A DNA stretch of 41,862 nucleotides from an uncultured Lachnospiraceae bacterium (GCA_910588125.1 CAJUPI010000025.1:1-41862); one strand, 5' to 3'; shown: positions 1 through 8,853, numbered from the stretch's first letter. A program made the numbers and translations. The notes: a model not told the origin generated them from the letters alone.

Positions 1-79
1 AGACTAAAGTCTAGCAGACTCGGGGAGAGTAGATTTTAAAAATACAATTCACGTATGACAAAAAGTTGCCACCCAACCA

Positions 80-108
80 TTGAAAAACTGCCGGCAAACG
101 AATATAAT
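80..108 (+). promoter_or_regulatory. Sigma-A-type promoter of rsmA
   Basis: A -35 box TTGAAA (80-85) and a perfect -10 box TATAAT (103-108) are separated by 17 bases. This predicts a leader of roughly 55 bases before the rsmA start at 171. Because only 40 bases separate rsmA from the response regulator gene, the promoter may also read into the sugar-island regulators. Confidence 0.7.
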
Positions 109-170
109 AGCTTCAAAGCAAAACAAATTATTTTCGTAGAAAGACGGCATCGCCGACAGGTGGCTTTTGT

Positions 171-1049
171 ATGGAACCAAAACTGGGCAGTCCTCAAAAA
201 ACAATTGAGATTATCAAAAAATACAATTTTGTTTTTCAGAAGAAATATGGCCAGAACTTTCTGATAGACACACACGTGCTCGATAAAATTATTGCTGCCG
301 CCAACATCACCAAAAATGATATGGTACTGGAGATCGGCCCTGGCATTGGCACAATGACTCAGTATCTGGCCGAGGCCGCCGGACAAGTAGTCGCTGTGGA
401 AATTGATGATAATTTAATTCCTATTCTTGAAGATACTCTGAAAGACTGCGATAATGTCACAATTATTCATGACGATATTTTGAAGGTTGATCTCTCCCAT
501 CTGGCTACGCAATATAACAGTGGACGTCCAATCAAGATCGTGGCCAATCTTCCCTACTATATCACCACCCCCATTATCATGAGTCTCTTTGAGAAGGATG
601 TCCCCGTCCACAATATCACTGTAATGGTTCAAAAAGAGGTTGCTGACCGAATGCAGGTCGGCCCCGGTTCCAAGGATTATGGCGCGCTTTCTTTAGCTGT
701 CCAGTATTATGCAGAGCCTTATCTGGTCGCCAATGTGCCGCCGAATTGTTTTCTGCCCCGTCCAAAGGTTGGATCCGCAGTGATTCGCCTGACCCGATAC
801 ATGAAGCCGCCGGTCATAGTCCAGGACTCCCGGCTAATGTTCCAGTTGATTCGTGCTTCTTTTAACCAGCGCCGGAAAACACTGCAAAATGGACTATATA
901 ATTATCCGGAACTTCCCTTTTCTAAAGATCAGATCGCCATGGCAATTGCTGATTTGGGATTACCTCCTGCTGTGCGGGGCGAAACACTGACCCTGGCGCA
1001 ATTTGCCCGGTTAGCGGATCGCTTTTACGAAATCTCCGGTAAAGCTTGA
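171..1049 (+). CDS. rsmA: 16S rRNA dimethyladenosine transferase RsmA (KsgA)
   Basis: This cytoplasmic SAM-dependent enzyme dimethylates two adjacent adenosines near the 3' end of 16S rRNA during small-subunit maturation. The 292-residue product has the usual family length. The N-terminal KKYGQNFL element is followed by the SAM-binding loop EIGPGIG (about residues 54-60), an acidic SAM-ribose position in VEIDD, and the catalytic NLPYY motif (126-130). The C-terminal part contains the RASFNQRRKTL segment typical of the family. The ATG at 171 is preceded by an AGGTGG-like ribosome site and places the conserved region at normal depth. In many Firmicutes rsmA lies downstream of metG-tatD-rnmV; here it points the opposite way and is about 10 kb from tatD. 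Confidence 0.97.
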   Translation: MEPKLGSPQKTIEIIKKYNFVFQKKYGQNFLIDTHVLDKIIAAANITKNDMVLEIGPGIGTMTQYLAEAAGQVVAVEIDDNLIPILEDTLKDCDNVTIIHDDILKVDLSHLATQYNSGRPIKIVANLPYYITTPIIMSLFEKDVPVHNITVMVQKEVADRMQVGPGSKDYGALSLAVQYYAEPYLVANVPPNCFLPRPKVGSAVIRLTRYMKPPVIVQDSRLMFQLIRASFNQRRKTLQNGLYNYPELPFSKDQIAMAIADLGLPPAVRGETLTLAQFARLADRFYEISGKA

Positions 1050-1089
1050 ACAACTGGATACACAGTCCCTGTCAGAAAGGAAATCACCC

Positions 1090-2697
1090 ATGCTAAAAGT
1101 ATTAATTGCCGATGATGAACGGAAAATCTGTCAGCTAATCGAAAAACTGGTGGATTGGCCTGAGTTGGATATGCAGGTAATTGCCACTGCTGAAAACGGA
1201 ATCGACGCTCTGGAGCAAATCAAAACACATCATCCGGATATTGTAATTACGGATATCCGAATGCCCGGCTATGATGGACTTGATTTGATCCGCTTGGGAA
1301 AAGAAATCAATCCCCGAACAGAATTTATCATAATCAGTGGCTATCGTCATTTTGAATACGCTCAATCCGCCATTCGTTACGGGGTAAATGCTTATATTTT
1401 GAAACCGATTAAAAAGGATGAGCTGACTATTACTTTAAAAAATCTTAGTAACAAATTTCAGGAGAAAACCCGTCAGCTTTCTTATGAAGAACAAATCAGG
1501 CTTACTCTAAAAACCGATGAAGAAACTCTTCGTCAAACATTTTTGTCAGATTTGGTATACCGCCGGAACCAAGAGCGTCTGAAGCGCCCTTTAGTACAAA
1601 TATGTCAGGAGTTTCATTATTCTTTCCATCCTGATTGCTTTGCCATTGTTATTTTCAAAATGGATGGGCGCGTATTAGACAAATCAGAAAATCTGCGTTT
1701 TATGTCTGATAAGGTTCGCAGTATTTTAGAACAATTGTTGAAAGAATTTGTTCATGAATATGAACTTATGAATATTGGCAGTTCTTTTTATCTATTATTA
1801 AATTTTGAGGAAATACAGAAAAATAATATTCGACGGCAATTAAAAATCCTTTTAGACGAAATGCGAATTCAGGGTGACATCCTAAAAGATTTTTCTGCCA
1901 CAGTTGCTTTAGGTACTATCTGCCACGACCTTTTCGGCCTGACTGCTTCTTTAAAAAATGCCCGTCTGTGGATCGAGGAACGGTTGGTTGCCGGAACAGG
2001 AAAGCTTTTCGAGGGTGAATTTTTACGACATAATTGTTTTTCTGAAAGTCCACTTTTTCTGGAATTTAATCAGAAAATGGCTCAGGCTTTAGAAAGCCTG
2101 GAAATCTTTCCTGTTCGCGAAGCCTTGATGGAATTAAAATCAGGAATGCTGTCCTACCCTGGAATTACCGGACATGAAATATTACAGATGTCCAAGGAGG
2201 CCTGTAACCTCTATTTATTTTCTATGAAAAATTTCCAGATACGTACAGAAGATGATTTTTTGGAAAATTTTCTTACTGGATCTGATAATTGTTCCTCTTC
2301 CGAAGAATTGTTTGATTACCTTATACGCAAAATTATTGTCTCTTACGAAAAAGCCGCCCGTCTAAAAAAGCAGGATGAAAACCGACCCATAAGGATCGTA
2401 AAGCAGTACGTGGCAGAACATTATCAGGAACCTTTGACTTTAGAACAAGTAAGTTCTGTAGCCGGCCTTTCTCCTTCCTATCTCAGTACTGTGTTTAAAA
2501 AGGATACTGGCATGACTTTTTTGGAATATGTTTCCAAAATCCGTATGGATGCAGCAAAACGGCTTCTTAAAGAAACCAACCGCACTATCGCTGATATTTG
2601 CGGATTGGTCGGCTACAATGATGTACGTCATTTCACGAAAACCTTCACAAAATACTCGGGCTTAAAGCCCAATGAGTATAGAAAGCTGTATTCATGA
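1090..2697 (+). CDS. YesN-type response regulator (receiver + AraC DNA-binding domain)
   Basis: This 535-residue transcription regulator begins with a receiver domain (about 1-120). The receiver has acidic residues D8/D9, the predicted phosphorylation site D55 in VITDIRMPG, and a conserved Lys in YILKPIKK. A long middle region without a recognised motif follows. The C-terminal 105 residues form an AraC-type double helix-turn-helix, with VSSVAGLSPSYLSTVFKKDT and an ICGLVGYNDVRHFTKTF second helix region. The stop overlaps the next start as ATGA, so it is translationally coupled to the kinase. An AAAGGA ribosome site precedes the ATG. By family it should activate nearby carbohydrate genes; the direct repeats at 5208-5240 are a plausible target. 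Confidence 0.95.
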   Translation: MLKVLIADDERKICQLIEKLVDWPELDMQVIATAENGIDALEQIKTHHPDIVITDIRMPGYDGLDLIRLGKEINPRTEFIIISGYRHFEYAQSAIRYGVNAYILKPIKKDELTITLKNLSNKFQEKTRQLSYEEQIRLTLKTDEETLRQTFLSDLVYRRNQERLKRPLVQICQEFHYSFHPDCFAIVIFKMDGRVLDKSENLRFMSDKVRSILEQLLKEFVHEYELMNIGSSFYLLLNFEEIQKNNIRRQLKILLDEMRIQGDILKDFSATVALGTICHDLFGLTASLKNARLWIEERLVAGTGKLFEGEFLRHNCFSESPLFLEFNQKMAQALESLEIFPVREALMELKSGMLSYPGITGHEILQMSKEACNLYLFSMKNFQIRTEDDFLENFLTGSDNCSSSEELFDYLIRKIIVSYEKAARLKKQDENRPIRIVKQYVAEHYQEPLTLEQVSSVAGLSPSYLSTVFKKDTGMTFLEYVSKIRMDAAKRLLKETNRTIADICGLVGYNDVRHFTKTFTKYSGLKPNEYRKLYS

Positions 2698-3728
2698 CTA
2701 AAAAACTAAAATATCTGTCCCACCGGATTCTTTTTGCTGCTGGCGCAGGAATGATACTGCTATTTACTGCTTTAATACTTCTTTGGCTTTTTTTCCTGCA
2801 TCGGATGTTTAGCATAATTCCGGTTCTGCTGCTGACATTTGCTATTATCGGTTATTGTTTTTTCCTTTTTCGATGGATCGTACTCCCTTATCGAGAAACA
2901 AAAAAAATATATGAACAATTTGTCATGGGATACGTTCTTAACGACTTATTCCATCTGCGTCATCCACTTACGCCGGAAAGTGACCAGGCCATTCTTCTCC
3001 TCAACGAAATGATTGATAAAAATCATTTAATAAATGTATCAAAAAAGCAGGCGGAATATCTGGCGCTGCAAAATCAGATTAATCCTCACTTTCTTTATAA
3101 TACATTAGAAGGCATTCGGAGCGAGGCTCTCTTAGCCGGATTGGACAGTATTGCGGAAATGACAGAAGCACTGGCGACCTTTTTCCGTTACACAATCTCT
3201 CAGGTGGAAAATCTCGTGACATTAGAAGACGAACTGGCTAATATTGAAAATTATTATTATATCCAACAATTTCGTTTTGGCGAAAAACTTGCACTACATA
3301 TTGAGTATGATCATGACGATGACCTGGACGAATTAGAAATTCTTCAATTTCGTCTTCCAAAGCTCACGCTCCAGCCTATTGTGGAAAATTCCATTTATCA
3401 TGGAATCGAACGAAAAATCGGAAAGGGAAACCTGGTTATTCGTATTAGTGTCAGCAACGAGCGCTTACGCATCCGAATCTCTGATGATGGTATGGGAATG
3501 ACAGAGGAAAAATTAAAACTGCTTAATGAAAAATTGCGACGGCTTACCCTGGATGATGTCCAAGAGTCAGAAAACGGTAAAAAAGGCGGCATTGCTCTTG
3601 TCAATGTAAATAATCGTATAAAATTGCTTTTTGGAGAAGAATATGGAATTACCTTTTATAGCCGGGAAGGAGCCGGAACTGATGTCATGATTACCTTGCC
3701 ACTGGTATGTGAATCATCCTCCCTGTGA
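2694..3728 (+). CDS. YesM-type sensor histidine kinase, short membrane form
   Basis: This 344-residue membrane histidine kinase is the partner of the overlapping YesN-like regulator. Two membrane segments (about 12-35 and 40-62) are joined by only a few residues, so no extracellular sensor domain is visible. Most YesM kinases carry a large one between their two spans. The His_kinase domain follows with QNQINPHFLYNTLEG, where H132 is the predicted phosphorylation site. The ATPase domain has LQPIVENSIYHGIE (N box) and ISDDGMGM (G1), then a GGIALVNVNNRIKL G2-like stretch. The 4-bp overlap with the upstream gene fixes the start at 2694. What it senses is not visible; input from a transporter partner is my inference. 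Confidence 0.93.
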   Translation: MTKKLKYLSHRILFAAGAGMILLFTALILLWLFFLHRMFSIIPVLLLTFAIIGYCFFLFRWIVLPYRETKKIYEQFVMGYVLNDLFHLRHPLTPESDQAILLLNEMIDKNHLINVSKKQAEYLALQNQINPHFLYNTLEGIRSEALLAGLDSIAEMTEALATFFRYTISQVENLVTLEDELANIENYYYIQQFRFGEKLALHIEYDHDDDLDELEILQFRLPKLTLQPIVENSIYHGIERKIGKGNLVIRISVSNERLRIRISDDGMGMTEEKLKLLNEKLRRLTLDDVQESENGKKGGIALVNVNNRIKLLFGEEYGITFYSREGAGTDVMITLPLVCESSSL

Positions 3729-3752
3729 CAGTAATTATAGAAAGAGGAGCTT

Positions 3753-5198
3753 ATGAAACGGGAATTATTGCGAATGAATCATGTCAGTCTGATTCAAAAT
3801 GGAGAAGCTTTATTGGATAATTTGAATTTTCAGATGTTTGCCGGAGAAATCATGGGATTGGTTGCCGGACGTAACCGGGGATATGACCAGTTAATTCAAC
3901 TGATTTGTCAAAATCTCCCCATTTCTTTCGGAACGGTCTGGTATGATGGCCGGATCGTCAACACTTATTCCCACAGCGATGGCACATTTAACCGGGTTTA
4001 TGTAATCGAACAGATGAGTCATCTGGTAGAAGGGCTGAGCGTGGTAGATAATTTGTTCGTCCTCCGAAAAGGATTTAAAAAATATTTTATTAATGAACGC
4101 ATTCTCCGGGAACAAGCTAACCAATTTTTTGGTGAAAACGGCCTGAAGGTTAATGTGGACAAACACGTTCCTGCTTTAACTCCTCTGGAACGATGTCTCG
4201 TCGAATTGGGAAAAGCACTGCTCATGGGCTGCAAGCTGATCATTATCGATAATCCTGGAAATTTTTTAAGTCAGTATGAATTGATTCAATTCCAGGACAT
4301 GCTGCATCTGGTACAAAAAAATGGCGTCTCCGTTCTTTATATCGGCAATCATCATCAGGAAGTGTTTCGCATTGCTGACCGTACTTCATTATTTTTTGAT
4401 GGCCGGATTATCAAAGTTTTTGAACAAAATGAAATGACTGACGAGAGAATTTCTCCGTATATTACGGATTGGTATGTTCCCGGTTCGCAAACCAATCCGG
4501 AACAAGAGGATGGTGTCCTTCATTTTCATAATGTACATGGAAAAAATCTTCATGGTCTGCGCTTCGTTCTTCATCGGGCAGAGTGTCTTACAATTCTGGA
4601 TATGGATAATCAAATCGCCGGAGATATCCTGTCTTTGATGACGGGAACCGGAATATGCTTTAAAGGCCGGATCACACTGGAACATGAACCATATACTCCG
4701 GAACGGGCCGCTGATTATTTGAAGGCCGGAATAGCCGTAATCCCCAAAGATTGTACAAAATCACTATTGTTTCATGAACGTAGCTATATGGAAAATCTTA
4801 CCTTCCTTCTGGATAGAAAACTACAACAAAGTATCATTCCTGAAAAAATCTATCGAAGTATTAAATACGAATTCAGACCTCTCATTGGAGACTTTATTGA
4901 AGAATCTACCGTTACCCATTTACCATTAGAAGAACAAATTGCTTTAGTATACTATCGAATCCTGCTTTTTCACCCTCGTGTTCTGGTATGCATTCAGCCG
5001 CTGGCTAAGGGCGACATGGTTGTTCGTCTTCGTATTCTGGCATTGTTGCGGGAAATCCTGAAAACAGGGACTGCCGTACTGATCATTACGACTAATGTTT
5101 CTGATACTCTGATGATCTCTGACCGATTGTTAATTGTCGAAAATGGATCTTGTGTTGCTTCTTATGACAAGAGTGAATTTGACCAGGTGGATTGGTAA
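3753..5198 (+). CDS. Degenerate RbsA/MglA-like tandem ABC ATPase, probably non-catalytic
   Basis: This 481-residue protein has the size and two-cassette layout of a sugar ABC ATPase, but the nucleotide-binding motifs of both halves have decayed. The first Walker A position reads VAGRNRGYDQL, without the GxGKS/T core. Its signature region is LTPLERCLVELGKALL, Walker B ends IIIDNPGN without the catalytic Glu, and the switch His appears as Asn in YIGNHHQEV. In the second half Walker A is ILDMDNQIAGD, the signature is LPLEEQIALVYY and Walker B is VLVCIQPLAKGD. The reading frame is intact over 1.4 kb, so it is not a simple pseudogene. It follows the kinase by 24 bases with an AGAGGAG ribosome site and lies apart from the intact ATPase at 6284. 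A structural or regulatory role is inferred. Confidence 0.8.
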   Translation: MKRELLRMNHVSLIQNGEALLDNLNFQMFAGEIMGLVAGRNRGYDQLIQLICQNLPISFGTVWYDGRIVNTYSHSDGTFNRVYVIEQMSHLVEGLSVVDNLFVLRKGFKKYFINERILREQANQFFGENGLKVNVDKHVPALTPLERCLVELGKALLMGCKLIIIDNPGNFLSQYELIQFQDMLHLVQKNGVSVLYIGNHHQEVFRIADRTSLFFDGRIIKVFEQNEMTDERISPYITDWYVPGSQTNPEQEDGVLHFHNVHGKNLHGLRFVLHRAECLTILDMDNQIAGDILSLMTGTGICFKGRITLEHEPYTPERAADYLKAGIAVIPKDCTKSLLFHERSYMENLTFLLDRKLQQSIIPEKIYRSIKYEFRPLIGDFIEESTVTHLPLEEQIALVYYRILLFHPRVLVCIQPLAKGDMVVRLRILALLREILKTGTAVLIITTNVSDTLMISDRLLIVENGSCVASYDKSEFDQVDW

Positions 5199-5207
5199 TA
5201 GAAAATC

Positions 5208-5240
5208 AAAAGATTGTCCACCTTAACCGAAAGAATGTCC
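5208..5240 (+). promoter_or_regulatory. Paired direct repeats, candidate operator for the YesN-type regulator
   Basis: AAAAGATTGTCC (5208-5219) and GAAAGAATGTCC (5229-5240) match at 10 of 12 positions. Their starts are 21 bases apart, two turns of the helix, so both face the same side of the DNA. The second copy ends two bases before the weak -35 region of the promoter at 5243-5271. AraC-family regulators commonly bind such tandem half-sites next to the -35 box as activators. Assigning the site to the 1090-2697 protein is inference from position. Confidence 0.5.
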
Positions 5241-5242
5241 TC

Positions 5243-5271
5243 TTTTTAAGTTCTTTTTATCATGTTATACT
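5243..5271 (+). promoter_or_regulatory. Extended -10 promoter of the ROK kinase/transporter operon
   Basis: The -10 box TATACT (5266-5271) is preceded by TGT, giving an extended -10. The -35 position, 17 bases upstream, reads TTTTTA and is a poor match. A weak -35 combined with an upstream direct-repeat site fits an activator-dependent promoter. Confidence 0.55.
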
Positions 5272-5355
5272 AATTTCATGATATCGAAGCCAAGAGATTT
5301 TTAATCCCTGCGATATACGGATTGCTCTGCATTTCATATAAAGGACAGCAAATCT

Positions 5356-6225
5356 ATGAAAGAATATATTGGTATTGATATTGGAGGAACTAAATGTGCC
5401 GTAGTCCGTGGAAATGAAAAGGGACAAATTTTAGAAAAATTCCGTTTTATTACTAAAGATCACGCAACAACTCTGCAAGAGCTTTTCAAAACCGTGCAAC
5501 GCCTCTGGTCTGAACAGATAGTAGCAATCGGTGTCAGCTGCGGAGGCCCTTTAGACAGCAAAAAAGGAATTATTTTAGGGCCACCCAATTTGCCTGGTTG
5601 GGATTATGTTCCTATCACATCCCGATTGACACAACAATTTCATGTACCTGCCTATCTGGAAAATGATGCTAATGCCTGTGCAATCGCCGAATGGCGTTTC
5701 GGCGCCGGACAAGGCTGTGAAAATATGATTTTTCTTACCTTTGGAACCGGGCTTGGTGCTGGTCTTATATTCAATGGAAAACTATATCAGGGTGCATCTG
5801 GCATGGCCGGCGAAGTAGGCCATATCCGGCTTTTTGAACATGGCCATATGGGTTTTGGCAAAGCTGGTTCTTATGAAGGTTATTGCAGCGGTGGCGGTAT
5901 TGCTCAATATGGTCTTGGTAGTGCTGAAAAACTATCTGAATTAGCTGTTGCCGGAGACGCTGCTGCTATAAAAATCTGGGAACAAACCGGGCATTACCTG
6001 GGCAGGCTAATCGCAATTTTAATCGATATTCTGAATCCGGAACGAATTGTGATCGGAAGCATTTTTATGCGATCCGGACAATTTATGACAGAAACTATGT
6101 ATCAGACATTAGAGGCCGAGACTCTTTCTGCCAGTCAAAAAGTATGTACTATCGTTCCTGCCGGTTTGGGAGAAGCTTTAGGAGATGTAGCCGCCCTCTG
6201 TGTGGCGATGCGCATATGCACCTGA
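5356..6225 (+). CDS. ROK-family sugar kinase (glucokinase-like)
   Basis: This 289-residue cytoplasmic protein has the ROK-kinase fold and probably phosphorylates the sugar imported by the adjacent transporter. The N-terminal phosphate loop is GIDIGGTKCAVVRG (6-19). The catalytic Asp is D104 in LENDANA, and a second phosphate motif is LTFGTGLGAGLI. The conserved GEVGHI His is present, but the Cys-rich zinc motif that normally follows is not; the region reads GSYEGYCSGGGI. Several ROK kinases lack that zinc site. There is no N-terminal helix-turn-helix, so it is an enzyme-type member and not a repressor. An AAAGGA ribosome site lies 10 bases upstream. Substrate unknown. Confidence 0.88.
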   Translation: MKEYIGIDIGGTKCAVVRGNEKGQILEKFRFITKDHATTLQELFKTVQRLWSEQIVAIGVSCGGPLDSKKGIILGPPNLPGWDYVPITSRLTQQFHVPAYLENDANACAIAEWRFGAGQGCENMIFLTFGTGLGAGLIFNGKLYQGASGMAGEVGHIRLFEHGHMGFGKAGSYEGYCSGGGIAQYGLGSAEKLSELAVAGDAAAIKIWEQTGHYLGRLIAILIDILNPERIVIGSIFMRSGQFMTETMYQTLEAETLSASQKVCTIVPAGLGEALGDVAALCVAMRICT

Positions 6226-6283
6226 AGATTTTAATACACGTTATCAATCAGTCTTAATACAGAAAAAGAAAGCGGGGAAACAG

Positions 6284-7792
6284 ATGGGAGAAGTAATTGT
6301 TTCTATGAAAAACATCGTCAAAACCTTTCCGGGTGTGAAAGCGCTTGATAATGTAAACTTTGAACTTCGTTCCGGAGAGGTTATGGCACTCTTAGGTGAA
6401 AACGGAGCTGGCAAGTCCACTTTGATGAAAATTTTAAGCGGCGTATATACTAAAGACAGCGGATCTATGGAAATATTCGGTAAAGAATACGATACTTTGA
6501 CTCCCAAGCAGGCCCAGGCTGCCGGTGTAGCAATTATTCATCAGGAATTGAATATGTGCCGCCATTTATCAGTGACAGAGAATATGTTTTTGGGGCGCGA
6601 AAGAGTCAACGGAGTGATCTTGAAAAACAGTGAAATGGAAGCCGAAGCTGCCGATATCCTTGGTCAGTTGAAAATTGATATCGATCCTCGGCAAACGGTG
6701 GGCGATCTTCCCGTTTCCAAACAGCAGATGGTTGAGATTGCAAAAGCCTTATCGATCCATGCCAAAATTCTGATTATGGATGAACCTACCTCTTCCCTGA
6801 CTGCAAAGGAAATCGATGAACTATTTCGGATTATCCGCAAACTAAAAGCCGATGGCTGTGGTATTGTTTATATCTCTCATCGTTTGGAAGAACTGCAAGC
6901 TATAGTGGATCGTGTAACCATCATGCGGGACGGGCAATATATTACTGACGGTGAATTCCATTCTATGACAATGGATCAAATTATCGCTAATATGGTAGGA
7001 CGAGAAATAAAGGAACAATTTCCGAGAGTTTCTTGCCCAAAGGGAAGAAAAATTTTTGAAGTGCGGAATCTGAATGCTGGAAAACTGGTCCGAGATATCA
7101 ATATTTCTCTTTATGAAGGTGAAATTGTCGGATTCGCCGGGCTGATGGGTGCCGGCCGTACCGAAACTACCCGGGCAATCTTCGGTGTTGATCCCAAAAC
7201 AGATGGACAGATTTTTTTAGATGGCAAAGAAATATCTATCCAATGTCCCATGGATGCCATCCGGGCAGGTATTGTTCTGGCGCCCGAGGACCGAAAAAAA
7301 GACGGGCTTTGTACCAAATTGAGTATTCGTCATAATTTAGCTCTTCCCAATCTTGATCTGCTCTGTAATGGCATGGGGGTAATCAGCGGCAGTAAAGAGG
7401 ATCAGCTTTGTGATGAAGCCATTCGAAATCTGCTAATTAAAACTCCTTCTGTGGAAATCAACGCCGCCAATCTTTCCGGTGGTAACCAGCAGAAAGTTGT
7501 CGTTGGCAAATGGCTGGCCCGTAATTCCCGTGTGGTCATCTTTGACGAACCTACCAGGGGAATTGATGTGGGGGCCAAGGTAGAAATCTATAATCTGATG
7601 AACAAGCTGAAGCAGGAAGGCATTGCTGTCATGTTTGTTTCTTCCGAAATGCCAGAAGTTTTAGGAATCGCTGATCGGGTAATCGTTATGTGTGACGGGC
7701 GTATCACCGGGGAAGTAATGGCACGGGATACCACCCAAAATGAGGTTCTAAAATATGCTACCGAATTCGAAAAGAAACAACAGGCAAGCTAG
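6284..7792 (+). CDS. Ribose/simple-sugar ABC transporter ATP-binding protein (RbsA-like)
   Basis: This is the intact energising subunit of the sugar importer. The 502-residue length is typical of RbsA/MglA proteins. The first cassette has Walker A GENGAGKST (38-46), Walker B ILIMDEPTSSL and switch His in YISHRLEE. The second cassette has the family-typical altered Walker A GLMGAGRTE, then APEDRKKDGL, signature LSGGNQQKV and Walker B VVIFDEPTRGID. I use the ATG at 6284, which has a GGGG ribosome site six bases upstream. The longer frame from 6200 would overlap the ROK gene and add a non-homologous leader. It forms one operon with the permease and binding protein. Confidence 0.95.
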   Translation: MGEVIVSMKNIVKTFPGVKALDNVNFELRSGEVMALLGENGAGKSTLMKILSGVYTKDSGSMEIFGKEYDTLTPKQAQAAGVAIIHQELNMCRHLSVTENMFLGRERVNGVILKNSEMEAEAADILGQLKIDIDPRQTVGDLPVSKQQMVEIAKALSIHAKILIMDEPTSSLTAKEIDELFRIIRKLKADGCGIVYISHRLEELQAIVDRVTIMRDGQYITDGEFHSMTMDQIIANMVGREIKEQFPRVSCPKGRKIFEVRNLNAGKLVRDINISLYEGEIVGFAGLMGAGRTETTRAIFGVDPKTDGQIFLDGKEISIQCPMDAIRAGIVLAPEDRKKDGLCTKLSIRHNLALPNLDLLCNGMGVISGSKEDQLCDEAIRNLLIKTPSVEINAANLSGGNQQKVVVGKWLARNSRVVIFDEPTRGIDVGAKVEIYNLMNKLKQEGIAVMFVSSEMPEVLGIADRVIVMCDGRITGEVMARDTTQNEVLKYATEFEKKQQAS

Positions 7793-7808
7793 AGGGAGGA
7801 TAAGAACA

Positions 7809-8825
7809 ATGAAAGAAAATAAGCAAAGCGCTGTCAAACGGCTTTTAGGCACTCGTGGAATGGGAGCAGTAATTACTGCTTTTGCTGGATTAATTATCAT
7901 CTATGTAGCTTTTGGCATCATTGACCGTAATGTGTTTTCCGGACAAAATGTAATGAATTTACTTCGTTCCATGTCCAAATACCTGTTAATCGGCGTTGGC
8001 CAAAGCTATCTGCTTATTACGGGAAATATTGATCTTTCCATCGGTTCCATGGTTGGTATGAGTGCTATGGTTTCTGCAACCTTAATGACTATGGGCATTC
8101 ACCCCATGGTCGCCATAACCGTTGCTCTAATCTGTTGCCTTTGTTGTGGCGTGGTTAATGGTATTCTGGTTGGTAAATTCAAATTACCGCCGTTTATTGC
8201 CACTTTGGGTACTATGTTCGTATCCCGTGGCGCCGCCTATATGGTCAACAATAATCGCAATACAGATGCCATAGCTACCGGAATCGGCAAAGAAGCCGGG
8301 GATCGCTTCCAAAACTTTTTTTACTATGGCAAAACATTAGGAATCTTTAATACCTTTTGGATTGCACTGATTTTGTTTCTGGTATTCTTCTTTTTGTTAT
8401 CTAAAACCAGAACCGGACGACACATCTATGCCATCGGTTCTAATGTTGACGCAGCAAAACTATCTGGAGTAAATGTTGTCAACACCACTATCAAAGCATA
8501 TCTGGTAAGTTCCGTCTGTGCATGTGTGGTAGGATTAATCCTCTGCGCCCAGGCTGGAATGGGAAATATGGAAGCCGGAAATATGTATGAGATGTACGGT
8601 GTTGCTGCCGGTGTTATCGGTGGAATATCTCCCCTCGGAGGAACTGGACTTTTATTAGGGACCTTTGCCGGTGCTGCCGTATGGCAAACTCTTGAGAATG
8701 GTCTTAATATGATCGGTGCACAAGTAGGTATTCAGCGTCTGGTTATTGGTATTATCGTTGTCTTCTCTGTTCTTCTCGACGTAGTAGTCCGCTCCGGAAA
8801 TTTCAGAAAGAAAGCGAACTCGTGA
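7809..8825 (+). CDS. Ribose/simple-sugar ABC transporter permease (RbsC-like)
   Basis: This 338-residue integral membrane protein forms the translocation channel of the importer. It is strongly hydrophobic throughout and contains family-typical segments: LITGNIDLSIGSMVGMSA, KFKLPPFIATLGTMF and GVNVVNTTIKAYLVSS. It also has GGISPLGGTG near the C-terminus, part of the BPD_transp_2 permease signature. The ATG at 7809 follows a GGAGGA ribosome site. The longer frame starting at 7755 would overlap the ATPase gene and lacks such a site. Confidence 0.94.
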   Translation: MKENKQSAVKRLLGTRGMGAVITAFAGLIIIYVAFGIIDRNVFSGQNVMNLLRSMSKYLLIGVGQSYLLITGNIDLSIGSMVGMSAMVSATLMTMGIHPMVAITVALICCLCCGVVNGILVGKFKLPPFIATLGTMFVSRGAAYMVNNNRNTDAIATGIGKEAGDRFQNFFYYGKTLGIFNTFWIALILFLVFFFLLSKTRTGRHIYAIGSNVDAAKLSGVNVVNTTIKAYLVSSVCACVVGLILCAQAGMGNMEAGNMYEMYGVAAGVIGGISPLGGTGLLLGTFAGAAVWQTLENGLNMIGAQVGIQRLVIGIIVVFSVLLDVVVRSGNFRKKANS

Positions 8826-8828
8826 TAT

Positions 8829-8853
8829 TTAACCGTTTTTCATAAGCGGTTAA
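8829..8853 (+). other. Hairpin between permease and binding-protein genes
   Basis: TTAACCG (8829-8835) and CGGTTAA (8847-8853) form a 7-bp stem with an 11-base loop in the 67-base gap between the two genes. The sequence after it is not a clean U tract, so it is unlikely to be a strong terminator. Such hairpins often act as processing or stability elements that let the binding protein be made in excess; that role is inferred. Confidence 0.4.

Noticed and set aside
3753..5198. Calling the degenerate ABC gene a pseudogene
   Set aside because: The frame is unbroken for 481 codons, has a ribosome site, and keeps overall ABC length and domain order. Loss is limited to nucleotide-site motifs in both halves.
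6200..6283. N-terminal extension of the RbsA-like protein
   Set aside because: It would overlap the ROK gene and adds residues unlike the family; the ATG at 6284 has a proper ribosome site and gives standard length.
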